From contig CAWACW010000012.1 in NCBI GenBank assembly GCA_963780635.1, positions 965,223 to 1,029,222 on the forward strand: a stretch of 64,000 nt of DNA. Reading direction: 5' to 3'. The DNA comes from DATEPR01 sp963780635. Lineage in GTDB: Bacteria > Actinomycetota > Actinomycetes > Mycobacteriales > Pseudonocardiaceae. Position numbers and translations under genes: made by a program. The notes under the pieces are model-generated. The model made no database searches and had not been told where the DNA came from. It saw only the letters and a list, made by a program, of their open reading frames with translations. Positions 1 to 8,191 of this stretch are shown here, piece by piece (position 1 is the stretch's first letter; each line of letters begins with the position of its first letter).

Positions 1-38
1 TGATCCGGCTGCGTGACTGCCTGGGGGTGACCCGATGA
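1..38 (+). CDS. sigK: RNA polymerase sigma factor SigK-type, C-terminal end only
   Basis: The first 38 bases read in frame as the last codons of an upstream gene, ending in IRLRDCLGVTR and a TGA. That is the type of tail expected after region 4 of SigK-like ECF sigma factors. The stop overlaps the start of the next gene (ATGA), which implies translational coupling of a sigma factor with its anti-sigma factor. The rest of the gene lies outside the window, so the call depends mainly on the RskA-type neighbour. Confidence 0.6.
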   Translation, partial: IRLRDCLGVTR

Positions 39-781
39 GCCCAGACGTACACACGCTTACCGGTGCCTATGTACTGGACGCGCTGGACGAATTGGAACGC
101 AGGCAGTTCGAGCGCCACCTGGTGGAGTGTCCGGACTGCGCGCGCGAGGTCGAGGAACTGCGCGCGACAGCGGCGGTACTCGGCACCGCGGTCGCCGAAC
201 CACCGCCCGACCACCTGCGTCGGCACGTCCTGGAGCAGGTGGCCAGGACCAGGCAGGAACCGCCGGGCATGACCAGCCGGGCCACTGCTCGCCGGACTGT
301 GCGCTGGGGACTGCGCCTGACCGCGGCAGCGGCGGTACTGGCCGTACTGGCGGCGATCGGCCTGGGCGCGGCGGCACTGCACACCCAGCATCAGCTCACC
401 GCCGTCCAGGACGAGCTCGTCCAGTTGCAGAACAGCAACGCCCCGATAGCGCGAGTCCTGTCCGCACCGGACACTCGAGCGGCGAACGCCACGGCAGCAG
501 GCGGCGGCAACGCCATCATGCTCGTGTCGCACCAACTCAACGAAGCGGTGTTGGTGGTCTCGAACATGCCCAGCCCGCCGGCAGACCACGTCTACCAGGT
601 ATGGCTGATGGGCCCGAACCCACCGCACTCGGCTGGGCTGCTGTCGGCCGGCACAGTGGTGCCACCCCTGGCATTCAGCGGACTGCCCGGCGCACAACAG
701 ATCGGCGTCACCGTCGAACCGGCAGGCGGCTCAAAGCAGCCGACCACCAATCCGATCATGCAGTTCGACATCCCTGCCTGA
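35..781 (+). CDS. rskA: RskA-type membrane anti-sigma-K factor
   Basis: This 248-residue protein is predicted to hold a SigK-type sigma factor at the membrane and release it on proteolysis. Residues 1-75 form a short cytoplasmic zinc-finger-like anti-sigma region (RHLVECPDC, a His plus a CxxC pair). A single membrane helix covers about 91-115, and the extracytoplasmic RskA domain covers about 120-248. The ATG overlaps the stop of the sigma gene, the usual coupling for such pairs. In Mycobacterium the SigK/RskA pair sits beside genes for unsaturated-fatty-acid modification, and the same families follow here on both strands. The family call is firm. Control of the lipid genes by this pair is inferred from context. 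Confidence 0.85.
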   Translation: MSPDVHTLTGAYVLDALDELERRQFERHLVECPDCAREVEELRATAAVLGTAVAEPPPDHLRRHVLEQVARTRQEPPGMTSRATARRTVRWGLRLTAAAAVLAVLAAIGLGAAALHTQHQLTAVQDELVQLQNSNAPIARVLSAPDTRAANATAAGGGNAIMLVSHQLNEAVLVVSNMPSPPADHVYQVWLMGPNPPHSAGLLSAGTVVPPLAFSGLPGAQQIGVTVEPAGGSKQPTTNPIMQFDIPA

Positions 782-793
782 CGACCTCACCTG

Positions 794-827
794 AACGGCT
801 TGGCTTGTCCGCGAAGGCCAAGCCGTT
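794..827 (+). terminator. Hairpin downstream of rskA
   Basis: An 11-bp perfect stem (794-804 with 817-827, arms AACGGCTTGGC and GCCAAGCCGTT) with a 12-base loop begins 13 bases after the rskA stop. There is no T-run, as is common in actinobacteria. Confidence 0.6.
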
Positions 828-1050
828 CCGGCTCGGAACCGTTGCCCAGCACCGCAGCCAAACCGACAGTCGCCAAGCAGCAGCCGAGCAGTGCGGGACT
901 TCCCAGCACCAACTCCGGTGAAAACCGCCGGCCGCCGACGAAACAGGACCGGCAACGCGACCCGTAGCGGTTCACAGGTCCCAGCGCTCGGACACAGCCG
1001 ATCCTGAAGCCGGGTTGCCTGCGTGAGGGGTTGCCTGCGTCCAAAGCCAA

Positions 1051-1076
1051 GCCCCAGACCACACTCGGTCTGGGGC
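1051..1076. terminator. Hairpin downstream of the minus-strand methyltransferase
   Basis: A perfect 10-bp stem (1051-1060 with 1067-1076, arm GCCCCAGACC) with a 6-base loop lies about 40 bases past the end of the convergent fatty-acid methyltransferase. The gene-free stretch 782-1116 holds this hairpin and the one at 794-827, and I see nothing else convincing in it. Confidence 0.6.
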
Positions 1077-1116
1077 CCAGGGCTCTACCAGCCAGGGAAC
1101 GTGTTGGGGATACCTG

Positions 1117-2359
1117 TCAGCTACGCGACTTCGTCAGGCCGAACTGCCACGCGTTCAAGTAGCCGCCGCGGAAGCCCGCTTCCGAGTACCCCAGGTAGAA
1201 CTCCCACATCCTGCGGAACGTTTCGTCGAAGCCGAAGTCGGCGATCGACTGCCAGCGCTCGGCGAACCGGTCCTGCCACAAGTGCAGTGTGCGCGCGTAG
1301 TCGGAGCCCAGTTCCCGGCGCTCGTCGATCTTCAGCTTCGTGTTGTCTCGCACCGACTGCTCGATCGCCGGCACGGACAGGACCTGGCCGCCCGGGAAGA
1401 TGTACTTGTGGATCCAGGTGTACGAGTTCCTGGTGGCGATCAAACGGTCGTGTGGCATCGTGATCGCCTGCAGACCGAACCGGCCGCCGGGTACCAGGAG
1501 ACGGTCGACCGTGCTGAAGTAGGTGGGCCAGTACTCCTCGCCGACCGCCTCGATCATCTCCACGCTGGTGACCGCGTCGTACTGGCCTTCCGCTTCGCGA
1601 TAGTCCCGCAGCAGCACCTTTACCCGGTCGGCGAACCCCGCCGTCGCCAGCCTGCGTTCGGCCAGGTCTTTCTGTTCACCGGACAACGTCAGTGTCGTCA
1701 CCGTGGCACCACGCTGTGCCGCCCGCAACGCCAGCTCGCCCCAGCCGGTGCCGATCTCCAGCAGACGCGTGCCCGAGCGCACGCCCGCGAGATCCAGGAC
1801 GCGCGTCGATCTTGTGTCGTTGCGCTGTGGCCAGGTCCTCGTCGCCGTTCGGGAAGCACGCCGACGAGTACGTCATCGTCTCGTCCAGAAATTGCGAGAA
1901 CAGGTCGTTGGACAGGTCATAGTGGCGCCGGATGTTGTTCCGCGCACCGTCCACCGTGTTGCGCTCACCTCGTGGCTTGCGCGCGTCGACGAAGCGCCGC
2001 AACACCTGCAGCGGTGCCGGCACCAGTGTCGCCATCCGCGCCGCGAACGGGGTCAACAGGTCGGCCACGCACGGCGACGACCACTCGCCTGCCATGTAGG
2101 ACTCGCCGAACCCGATCTTGGCGTCCACCCCCAGCCGATGGAAGAACGCCTCGGGACGCTCGATGCGCATCACGGGCGAGTCAGGACCGCCCCTGCCCAC
2201 ATGCTCGCCGCCCGGAAACGCGACCCGCACCGGCAACCCACGCACGACGAACCGGAACAAACGCTCGGCGGCGATCGCCCTGCCCGGCGAGCGCGGCACC
2301 GTCGCCAGGTCTGCCCACGATGACAACGCTCTGCTGCCGGTCTCGGTGATCGTACTCAT
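1117..2359 (-). pseudogene. UfaA1-like cyclopropane-fatty-acid synthase, frameshifted
   Basis: This is a SAM-dependent methyltransferase of the CFA synthase family, acting on unsaturated acyl chains of phospholipids. The N-terminal part (start MSTITETG at 2359) contains the NNIRRHYDLSNDLFSQFLDE motif. The C-terminal part has the SAM-binding LLEIGTGWGELALRAA and the CFA tail. The two parts lie in different frames: after HKIDA at about 1798-1804 the reading shifts. The sequence there is a GC-alternating run, and a two-base loss would restore KIDARVLDLAGV. The start ATG overlaps the stop of DUF1365 (ATGA), so it is the last gene of a three-gene operon. Relatives are Rv0447c (UfaA1) and bacterial Cfa. 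The shift could be a sequencing error, because both parts remain well conserved. Confidence 0.8.
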
Positions 2360-3096
2360 CGGACTCCCTCCTGGTGGACGTGCGGCAGGCGTGGCGCTGT
2401 GCGTACCCCTCGCACCCACAGCGCCACGCCGTGCCGGCGGATCGACATCGCAACCCGTTGCGGCATCAGCGGACTCGCCACCAGCGTGCGCACGAGCGCG
2501 CCTCTGGTGGCCGGTCCACGGGTGCCGTCGAGGGTCGCTGTCAACGTCGTCGCACCGTGCTGGCGCAGGGCGACCGTGACCGACAACTTCCTGCCCGGTC
2601 TCGGCACCCGCATCAGATACTCGCCATCGAGGGCGAGGAACGGCGACACGTACAACTCCTTGCGCACGGTGGCCCTGCCCGCCTCGTCGGTGTGCAGCAG
2701 GTAGCAGTGTCGTTCGCCGTACGTGTTGTGGACTTCGGCGACCACGCACGCCAACTCGCTGTCCGGGCGGTGGCACCAGTAGAGCGTGATCGGGTTGAAC
2801 ACGTAGCCCGCGACCCTGGCGTGCGCGAGCATCAGTACCCGGCCGCCTGCCAGGTCGATGTCCCGGGCCGCCAGCCAGTCGTCGAGGTTGGCCCGGATCG
2901 ACCGGTCGGGATCACCAAGGTGGTCGGCAGCCTCGAAGCGCGCGAACGGCCGCAGCCACCACGGGAGTCGCGGCAGCTCGTCGAGATCCACCAGCCACAG
3001 GTAGACCCGGTTGCGGAACGCCCGCCGCGGGCGCTCCCAGCGGGCGTGGCCGACCTCGGCCGCGTAGATCGCCGGCACGACCAGCTCGTCGGTCAC
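2356..3096 (-). CDS. DUF1365 family protein
   Basis: This 246-residue protein matches the DUF1365 family (Rv0448c type). Family traits visible are the opening VPAIYAAEVGHARWERPRRA, YVFNPITLYWCHR in the middle, and EVHNTYGERHCYLL. The GTG start overlaps the stop of the amine-oxidase-like gene upstream (GTGA), and its own stop overlaps the ATG of the methyltransferase downstream, so the three are tightly coupled. The biochemical role is not established. The family almost always travels with the FAD protein and a CFA-type methyltransferase, which suggests a shared step in lipid methylation or methyl-branch formation. Confidence 0.85.
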   Translation of the reverse strand: MTDELVVPAIYAAEVGHARWERPRRAFRNRVYLWLVDLDELPRLPWWLRPFARFEAADHLGDPDRSIRANLDDWLAARDIDLAGGRVLMLAHARVAGYVFNPITLYWCHRPDSELACVVAEVHNTYGERHCYLLHTDEAGRATVRKELYVSPFLALDGEYLMRVPRPGRKLSVTVALRQHGATTLTATLDGTRGPATRGALVRTLVASPLMPQRVAMSIRRHGVALWVRGVRTAPRLPHVHQEGVR

Positions 3097-4367
3097 GCCC
3101 ACCCCACTCCGAATGCCTCCGCGGCACGCACTCCGGCCGCGCAGCCGTCCTCGTGAAAGCCCCAACCGTGGTACGAACCCGCGTACGTGGTGCGGACGTT
3201 CGTCAGTTCGGGCAGCCGGGTCTGTGCCGCGACGGACTCGGGCGTGTAGATCGGGTGGTCGTAGGTCATCTTGTCCACCACGGCCGATTCGCGGACCCGG
3301 TCGGTGGCGTTGAGCGTGACCACGTAGTCCACCGGCTCGGTCAACCGCATCAGCCGGTTCATGTAGTAGCTGACCTGCACCTGTCCCCCGTCGGCCGCGC
3401 ACGTCGGCTTCAGGTAGTTCCACGACGCCTTCGCACCCGCCGCCCTCGGCAACAGGCGCTCGTCGGTGTGCAGCCAGGTCTCGTTGCGCGAGTAGCCGAA
3501 CGCGCCGAGCACGTCCCGCTCGGCCGGTGTCGGGTCGCCCAGCAGCCCCAGCGCCTGATCGGCGTGGGTCGCGAGGACCACCCGGTCGACGCGGTGGATC
3601 CCGTCGGCCGCGTCGCGGACCTCGACGCCGTCGGCATGGCGGTGCACGGTCCGGACCGGGACGCCGAGGCGGACCGCAGCCAGCTCCTTGACCACCCGTT
3701 CGGTGTAGCGGCGCGATCCCCCGACGACGGTCCGCCAGGTCGGCGAGCCACTCACCGAGAGCAGGCCGTGATGCCGCAGAAACGCGAACAGGTAGCGCGC
3801 CGGGTAGCACTTGGTGGTCTCCCGGTCGGCCGACCACACGGCCGACACCATCGGCAACGCGAAGTGCTCGATGAAGTAGCGCGAATACCCGCCGATGGCG
3901 AGGAACCCGCCGAGTGTGACGTCGCCGGCGTCCGGATCGTCCAGGACCCGCCGGGCGTGCCGGTGGAACCGGGTGACCTCGGTGAGCATCTTCAGGTACG
4001 CGGGCCGTACCAGGTTGCCACGTTGTGCGAACAGCCCGTCCAGGCCACGAGCACCCGCGTACTCCAGGCCGCAGCCCTCGCAGCGCACACTCATCGACAT
4101 CTCGGCCTCCTGCGTCGGGACGTCGAGTTCGCCGAACAGGCGCAGCAGGTTCGGGTACGTGCGTTCGTTGTGGACGATGAAGCCACTGTCCACACCGATG
4201 GTGCGACCGTCCGGGGTGCGCACGTCGTGGGTGTGGGCGTGGCCACCGAGCCGGTCGTCGGCCTCGAACAGGGTCACGTCGTAGCGGCGGGCCAGCAGAT
4301 AGGCAGCGGTCAGTCCGGCCACACCGGCACCGACGACGCCGACCCGCTCACGTTCGTTCCTACGCAC
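3093..4367 (-). CDS. FAD-dependent amine-oxidase-like oxidoreductase
   Basis: This is a 424-residue flavoprotein of the Rv0449c type. The N-terminal dinucleotide-binding motif is VGVVGAGVAGLTAAYLLARR, followed by the second FAD motif TLFEADDRLGGHAHTH. The C-terminal end fits the amine-oxidase fold (YAGSYHGWGFHEDGCAAGVR). The likely role is flavin chemistry on an acyl chain together with the CFA-type enzymes. No substrate can be read from sequence. The start chosen is a GTG at 4365-4367, shortly before the Rossmann motif; a GTG 15 bases further upstream is possible. It is the first gene of the minus-strand trio and is transcribed divergently from the second methyltransferase, with about 85 bases between them for promoters. 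Confidence 0.85.
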   Translation of the reverse strand: MRRNERERVGVVGAGVAGLTAAYLLARRYDVTLFEADDRLGGHAHTHDVRTPDGRTIGVDSGFIVHNERTYPNLLRLFGELDVPTQEAEMSMSVRCEGCGLEYAGARGLDGLFAQRGNLVRPAYLKMLTEVTRFHRHARRVLDDPDAGDVTLGGFLAIGGYSRYFIEHFALPMVSAVWSADRETTKCYPARYLFAFLRHHGLLSVSGSPTWRTVVGGSRRYTERVVKELAAVRLGVPVRTVHRHADGVEVRDAADGIHRVDRVVLATHADQALGLLGDPTPAERDVLGAFGYSRNETWLHTDERLLPRAAGAKASWNYLKPTCAADGGQVQVSYYMNRLMRLTEPVDYVVTLNATDRVRESAVVDKMTYDHPIYTPESVAAQTRLPELTNVRTTYAGSYHGWGFHEDGCAAGVRAAEAFGVGWA

Positions 4368-4452
4368 GCCGGGTATTCGGACCGGTACCGGCAACGGACC
4401 GGCCAGAGTGATACGGGTCACATATCGCCGTCCACGGCCCGGCCGGCGTCGA

Positions 4453-5724
4453 ATGACCGACGTGCTCCAATTCAACGGTTTCAGCAGGCAGGGTGTCGCT
4501 CCCCTGCTGGCCGACCTGGCGAACCGGTTTCTGGGTGCCGGCCTCCCGGTCGGACTCGTCGCATGGGACGGCAGCAGCGCCGGTCCGGCGGACGGGCCAC
4601 GACTCGTCGTGCGCTCCCGCAGGGCGCTGCGCCGGCTGCTCTGGGATCCCAACGAGCTGGGTCTCGCCCGCGCGTACGTGTCAGGGGACATCGACGTGAC
4701 CGGCGACCAGGACGTGACCGCCGACCTGACCGAAGGGCTGCGCCGCTGCTGGGCGCTGGCCCGCGACGGCAGGCTGACCCGGCCGAAGGTGACGACGACG
4801 AACGTGCTCACGGCGGCCCGGAGCGCGCTCGCGCTGGGTGCTGTCGGCCTGCGCCCGAAACCGCCCGCCGAGGAGGTCCGCCCCGCGGGCAGGCTGCACA
4901 GCCGCGACCGTGACAGCCAGGTCATCTCTCACCACTACGACCTGGGCAACGACTTCTACGAGGCCGTGCTCGACCCGAACATGGCTTACTCCTGCGCTTA
5001 CTTCACGTCGCCGGACCAGTCGCTGGCCGATGCGCAGGACGCGAAGCTGGACCTGATCTGCGACAAGCTCGACCTGCGGTCCGGCCAGCGGCTGCTGGAC
5101 GTCGGCTGCGGCTGGGGATCGCTGGTGCTGCACGCCGCGCAGCACTACGGCGTGCACGTCACCGGCGTCACGCTGGCCAAGGAGCAGGCCGCGTTCGTCC
5201 GCGAGCGCGCCCAGCGCCGCGGCCTGGCCGACCGGGTCGAGGTGCGGTGGTGCGACTACCGGGAGATCACCGGCGAGCCGTACGACGCCGTGGCATCGGT
5301 CGAGATGGGCGAGCACGTCGGTGCCGAGCAGTACCCGCGCTACACCGAGATCCTGCACCAGATGCTCAAGCCGGCCGGCAGGCTGCTGCTGCAGCAGATG
5401 TCGCGTGGTCCGGTCGCACCCGGCGGTGGCGCGTTCATCGAGTCCTACATCACGCCGGACATGACGATGAACTCGCTCGGCACCACACTCGATCACCTGG
5501 AGCACGCCGGGTTCGAGATCCGAGGTGTGCAGGCGATGCGCGAGCACTACGCTCGCACCATCCGTGAGTGGGCGCGCACACTGGACGCCGACGCCGACCG
5601 GATCACCGCCATCGCCGGTGTCGGCCAGCTGCGCGTGTGGCGGCTCTACCTGGCGGGCGTCGCCCTGGCCTTCGAGGAGAACCGGATGGGCGTCAACCAG
5701 ATCCTCGCTCAGCGGCACGGATGA
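4453..5724 (+). CDS. Cyclopropane-fatty-acid / methyl-branching synthase
   Basis: This 423-residue CFA-synthase family enzyme is intact, unlike its neighbour on the other strand. The N-terminal lipid-binding-type domain covers about 1-150. VISHHYDLGNDFYEAVLDP precedes the SAM site LLDVGCGWGSLVLHAA (about residues 213-228), and SVEMGEHVGAEQYPRY matches the conserved acidic loop. The tail REWARTLDADADR..LYLAGVALAFEENRMGVNQ is typical of the family. The protein transfers a methyl(ene) from SAM to a cis double bond. It is coupled to DUF1295 by an ATGA overlap. Two paralogous methyltransferases flanking the FAD protein suggest two products or regio-specificities (inference). Confidence 0.88.
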   Translation: MTDVLQFNGFSRQGVAPLLADLANRFLGAGLPVGLVAWDGSSAGPADGPRLVVRSRRALRRLLWDPNELGLARAYVSGDIDVTGDQDVTADLTEGLRRCWALARDGRLTRPKVTTTNVLTAARSALALGAVGLRPKPPAEEVRPAGRLHSRDRDSQVISHHYDLGNDFYEAVLDPNMAYSCAYFTSPDQSLADAQDAKLDLICDKLDLRSGQRLLDVGCGWGSLVLHAAQHYGVHVTGVTLAKEQAAFVRERAQRRGLADRVEVRWCDYREITGEPYDAVASVEMGEHVGAEQYPRYTEILHQMLKPAGRLLLQQMSRGPVAPGGGAFIESYITPDMTMNSLGTTLDHLEHAGFEIRGVQAMREHYARTIREWARTLDADADRITAIAGVGQLRVWRLYLAGVALAFEENRMGVNQILAQRHG

Positions 5725-6521
5725 CCGGCCTCTGGCTGAACCTCGCGATCACGCTCGGCGTGACCGTGGTGGTGATCGTCGGCGTGTTCGCGCTGGCCCT
5801 GCGCCGCGGTCGCTACGACCTGATCGACAGCTACTGGGGCCTGGGGTTCGCCGTCGTCGCGGTGGTCACCTTCCTACTGTCCATCGGCGACGGTGACCTG
5901 CTGCCCAGGGTGCTCGCGACCGCGCTCACCGTCGTGTGGGGTGTCCGGCTCTCGGCGCACATCCACCTGCGCAACCGGAAGAAGGACGAGGACCCGCGCT
6001 ACGTCGAGCTGGCGCGCAAGGGGGGCGAGCATCCGCGACGGCGGATGCTCGTTCGGGTCTATCTCACGCAGGCCGCCATCCTGTGGTTCGTCTCGTTCCC
6101 CGTACAGTTCGCGCAGTACGGTCATGGCGGCCCGAGCTGGCCGATCTGGCTCGGGGTCGCGGTGTGGTCGGCCGGGTTCGTCTTCGAGAGTGTCGGTGAC
6201 CGGCAGCTCAGCGCGTTCCGTGCCGGCCCGGACAGCTCCGGGCAGGTGCTGGACACCGGACTGTGGCGCTACACCAGGCATCCCAACTACTTCGGCGACG
6301 CGTGCGTGTGGTGGGGCCTGTATCTGATCGCGTGCCACGGCTGGGTCGGTGCGGCGACGATCCTCTCGCCGCTGGCGATGACCTTCCTGCTCGCCAACGG
6401 CACCGGCAAACCCATGCTGGAGAAGGGCATGGCCGACCGCAGGCCCGGTTACGCTCGATATGTGGCGCGCACCAGCGGTTTCCTGCCGCTGCCGCCGAAG
6501 AAGGACAGCGCCCTCAGGTAG
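5721..6521 (+). CDS. DUF1295 membrane oxidoreductase-like protein
   Basis: This is a 266-residue multi-spanning membrane protein of the DUF1295 / steroid 5-alpha-reductase-like family (Rv0446c type). It has about six hydrophobic segments. The family signature is GLWRYTRHPNYFGDACVWWGLYL, followed by MLEKGMADRRPGYARYVART. Its ATG overlaps the stop of the methyltransferase. Members are proposed to reduce unsaturated lipid intermediates; here it would act after the methyltransferase, by context. Its 3' end overlaps the end of the convergent SDR gene by 8 bases. Confidence 0.85.
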   Translation: MTGLWLNLAITLGVTVVVIVGVFALALRRGRYDLIDSYWGLGFAVVAVVTFLLSIGDGDLLPRVLATALTVVWGVRLSAHIHLRNRKKDEDPRYVELARKGGEHPRRRMLVRVYLTQAAILWFVSFPVQFAQYGHGGPSWPIWLGVAVWSAGFVFESVGDRQLSAFRAGPDSSGQVLDTGLWRYTRHPNYFGDACVWWGLYLIACHGWVGAATILSPLAMTFLLANGTGKPMLEKGMADRRPGYARYVARTSGFLPLPPKKDSALR

Positions 6522-7275
6522 TGGCGGTATAACCACCGTCGATGACCATGACCTCACCGGTGACGAACGGGTGCGAGGTCGCGAGCGCGAAGACGCTCTC
6601 CGCCACGTCCTCCAGGGTCACGTTGCGCCCCAACGGCGTGTGCTGCGCCCGGCGGCCCATCAGCCGGTCGTAGTTGTCGCCCAGGGTGCGCTCCATCCAG
6701 TCACCGGCGATCCAGCCCGGTGCCACGGCGTTCACGCGTACCTCGGGGGCCAGCACGCGGGACAGCGTCTTGGTCAGGCTCACCACGGCGGCCTTGGACG
6801 CGGCATAGCTCAGCGGTTGCGGGCCCGGTCGGAGCCCGACGATGCTGGCCACGTTGACCACATCGCCCTCGGTGGCGCGCAGATGTGGCGCGCACGCACG
6901 CGTCACCTGGAACAGGCCGCGCACGTTCACCGCGAACACGCGGTCCCAGTCGTCGAGGTCGACACCGGCCAGGTCGGCCGGCGGTGTCTCGCTCGTCGTA
7001 CCGGCGTTGTTCACCAGTACGTTCAACTGGCCGAACTCCCCAAGCGCCGTGCCGACCATGTCGCGCACGGCATCGTCGTCACTCACGTCGGCCCGCACCG
7101 CGATGTGCCGGCCGCCGATCCGGTGCAGTTCCTCAAGCGTCGCCTCCGCCCGGGCCTTCGATCTGCTGTAGTTGATGGCGACGTCGTAACCACCGGTCGC
7201 CAACCGCAGCGCCGCGGCGCGGCCGATGCCGTTCGCCGAACCGGTGACCAGGGCGACAGGACGCGTGGAGTCCAC
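6514..7275 (-). CDS. Short-chain dehydrogenase/reductase
   Basis: This is a classical SDR of 253 residues. VTGSANGIGRAAAL is the cofactor loop, NNAG the structural motif, YAASK the catalytic Tyr-Lys with an upstream Ser (ASIVG), and APGWIAGDW the substrate loop. A GTG start at 7275 is preceded by GAAAGG. It follows the amidohydrolase at 17 bases, so the two form one minus-strand unit controlled by the operator at 8145-8162. An NAD(P)-linked oxidation or reduction step in the island pathway is likely; the substrate is unknown. Confidence 0.82.
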   Translation of the reverse strand: MDSTRPVALVTGSANGIGRAAALRLATGGYDVAINYSRSKARAEATLEELHRIGGRHIAVRADVSDDDAVRDMVGTALGEFGQLNVLVNNAGTTSETPPADLAGVDLDDWDRVFAVNVRGLFQVTRACAPHLRATEGDVVNVASIVGLRPGPQPLSYAASKAAVVSLTKTLSRVLAPEVRVNAVAPGWIAGDWMERTLGDNYDRLMGRRAQHTPLGRNVTLEDVAESVFALATSHPFVTGEVMVIDGGYTATT

Positions 7276-7292
7276 ACCGATACCTTTCGTGA

Positions 7293-8135
7293 TTAGAGGC
7301 CGAGCACTCGTTCCGCGTTGAGGTGGAAGACGTTCTCCATCACGTCTTCGGAGAACTTCAGCTCGTCCCACTCGCGCAGCAGCCGGTCGAACGGCAGGCT
7401 CGGGTGGTCCGTGCCGAACAGTATCTTCTCCCGCAGCCTGCCACGGATGTCCGTGCGCAGCTGGGCCGGGAAGTACTTCGGGGCCCAGCCGGACATCTCC
7501 CAGAACACGTTGCCCTTGTGCAGCGCGACCGCCGTCATCTCGTCGATCCACGGCCAGCCGGGGTGCGCGGCGACGATCGTCAGCTGTGGGAAGGTCGCGG
7601 CCAGCCGGTCCAGCGCGATCGGGTGCGCGTGGTCGAGCTGCGAACCGAGGCCACCGGGCAGCCCCGCGCCCATGCCGGTGGTGCCCACGTCGATCATCAC
7701 CGGCACGCCGAGATCGGCGATGAGGTCGAACAGCGGGTGCAGTGCCGGATCGTCCACTCGGTACCGACCCATGATCGGATGGAAGTGGAAGCCCAGCACC
7801 TTGTGCTCGTTGACCGCCGTCTCGGCCTCGGCCAGCGCTGCCTCACCCTTGTGCGGATCGACGGCACCCCAGGCCGCGATGAACGTGTCCGGGTTGCGGT
7901 CCCGCATGGCCGCCACGTAGGCGTTGTCACACGCGGGTGCGCCGAAGATGCTCTCGATGTCGAAGGCCACGAGCACTGCCTCCAGCCCGGCCTCCTTGAT
8001 GTCCGCGACGACCTCTGCCTCCGGCTTGCCGTGCCACGGCTTGTGCCAGTACTTCGACAGTGCCTCGGCGAACGGCCCCTGCGACGCCACCCACTCGGGG
8101 GTGCCGGGGTAACAGTGCAGATCGATCCTCCGCAA
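7293..8135 (-). CDS. Amidohydrolase-2 family (ACMSD-like) hydrolase or decarboxylase
   Basis: This 280-residue metal-dependent TIM-barrel protein opens with RIDLHCYPGTPEW, where the family normally has DxHxH; here the second His is replaced by Tyr. Later metal and catalytic motifs are visible: GFHFHPIMG, IVAAHPGWPWIDEM and LFGTDHPSLPFDR. A TTG start is chosen because a TGA lies just upstream in frame and GAGGTG sits 8 bases before it. Relatives include decarboxylases of aromatic and muconic semialdehyde acids and lactone hydrolases. It is the first gene of the unit with the SDR. The non-canonical first motif makes the metal chemistry uncertain. Confidence 0.75.
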   Translation of the reverse strand: MRRIDLHCYPGTPEWVASQGPFAEALSKYWHKPWHGKPEAEVVADIKEAGLEAVLVAFDIESIFGAPACDNAYVAAMRDRNPDTFIAAWGAVDPHKGEAALAEAETAVNEHKVLGFHFHPIMGRYRVDDPALHPLFDLIADLGVPVMIDVGTTGMGAGLPGGLGSQLDHAHPIALDRLAATFPQLTIVAAHPGWPWIDEMTAVALHKGNVFWEMSGWAPKYFPAQLRTDIRGRLREKILFGTDHPSLPFDRLLREWDELKFSEDVMENVFHLNAERVLGL

Positions 8136-8144
8136 AGCGACACC

Positions 8145-8162
8145 TCACTACGGTAGTAGGTA
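8145..8162 (-). promoter_or_regulatory. Island operator O1 (before amidohydrolase-SDR unit)
   Basis: TCACTACGGTAGTAGGTA matches the 18-base consensus TACCTAC-N4-GTAGGTA at 13 positions relative to the best copy at 19153. On the minus strand a TATGCT hexamer (8167-8172) ends exactly 4 bases before it. The site therefore covers the expected transcription start, an arrangement that suits repression. The same TATGCT-N4 spacing recurs at the operator before the AMP ligase. Confidence 0.72.
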
Positions 8163-8191
8163 CTACAGCATAACTGGCGCTCCCACCGCAG

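Noticed and set aside
1012..1040. Direct repeat of GGGTTGCCTGCGT (1012-1024 and 1028-1040)
   Set aside because: Only two copies, 16 bases apart, in a non-coding gap; too short to call a functional repeat or CRISPR.
3153..4913. A 586-residue open frame on the plus strand
   Set aside because: It runs antisense through the FAD oxidoreductase and then out of frame through the second methyltransferase; both of those have strong motifs.
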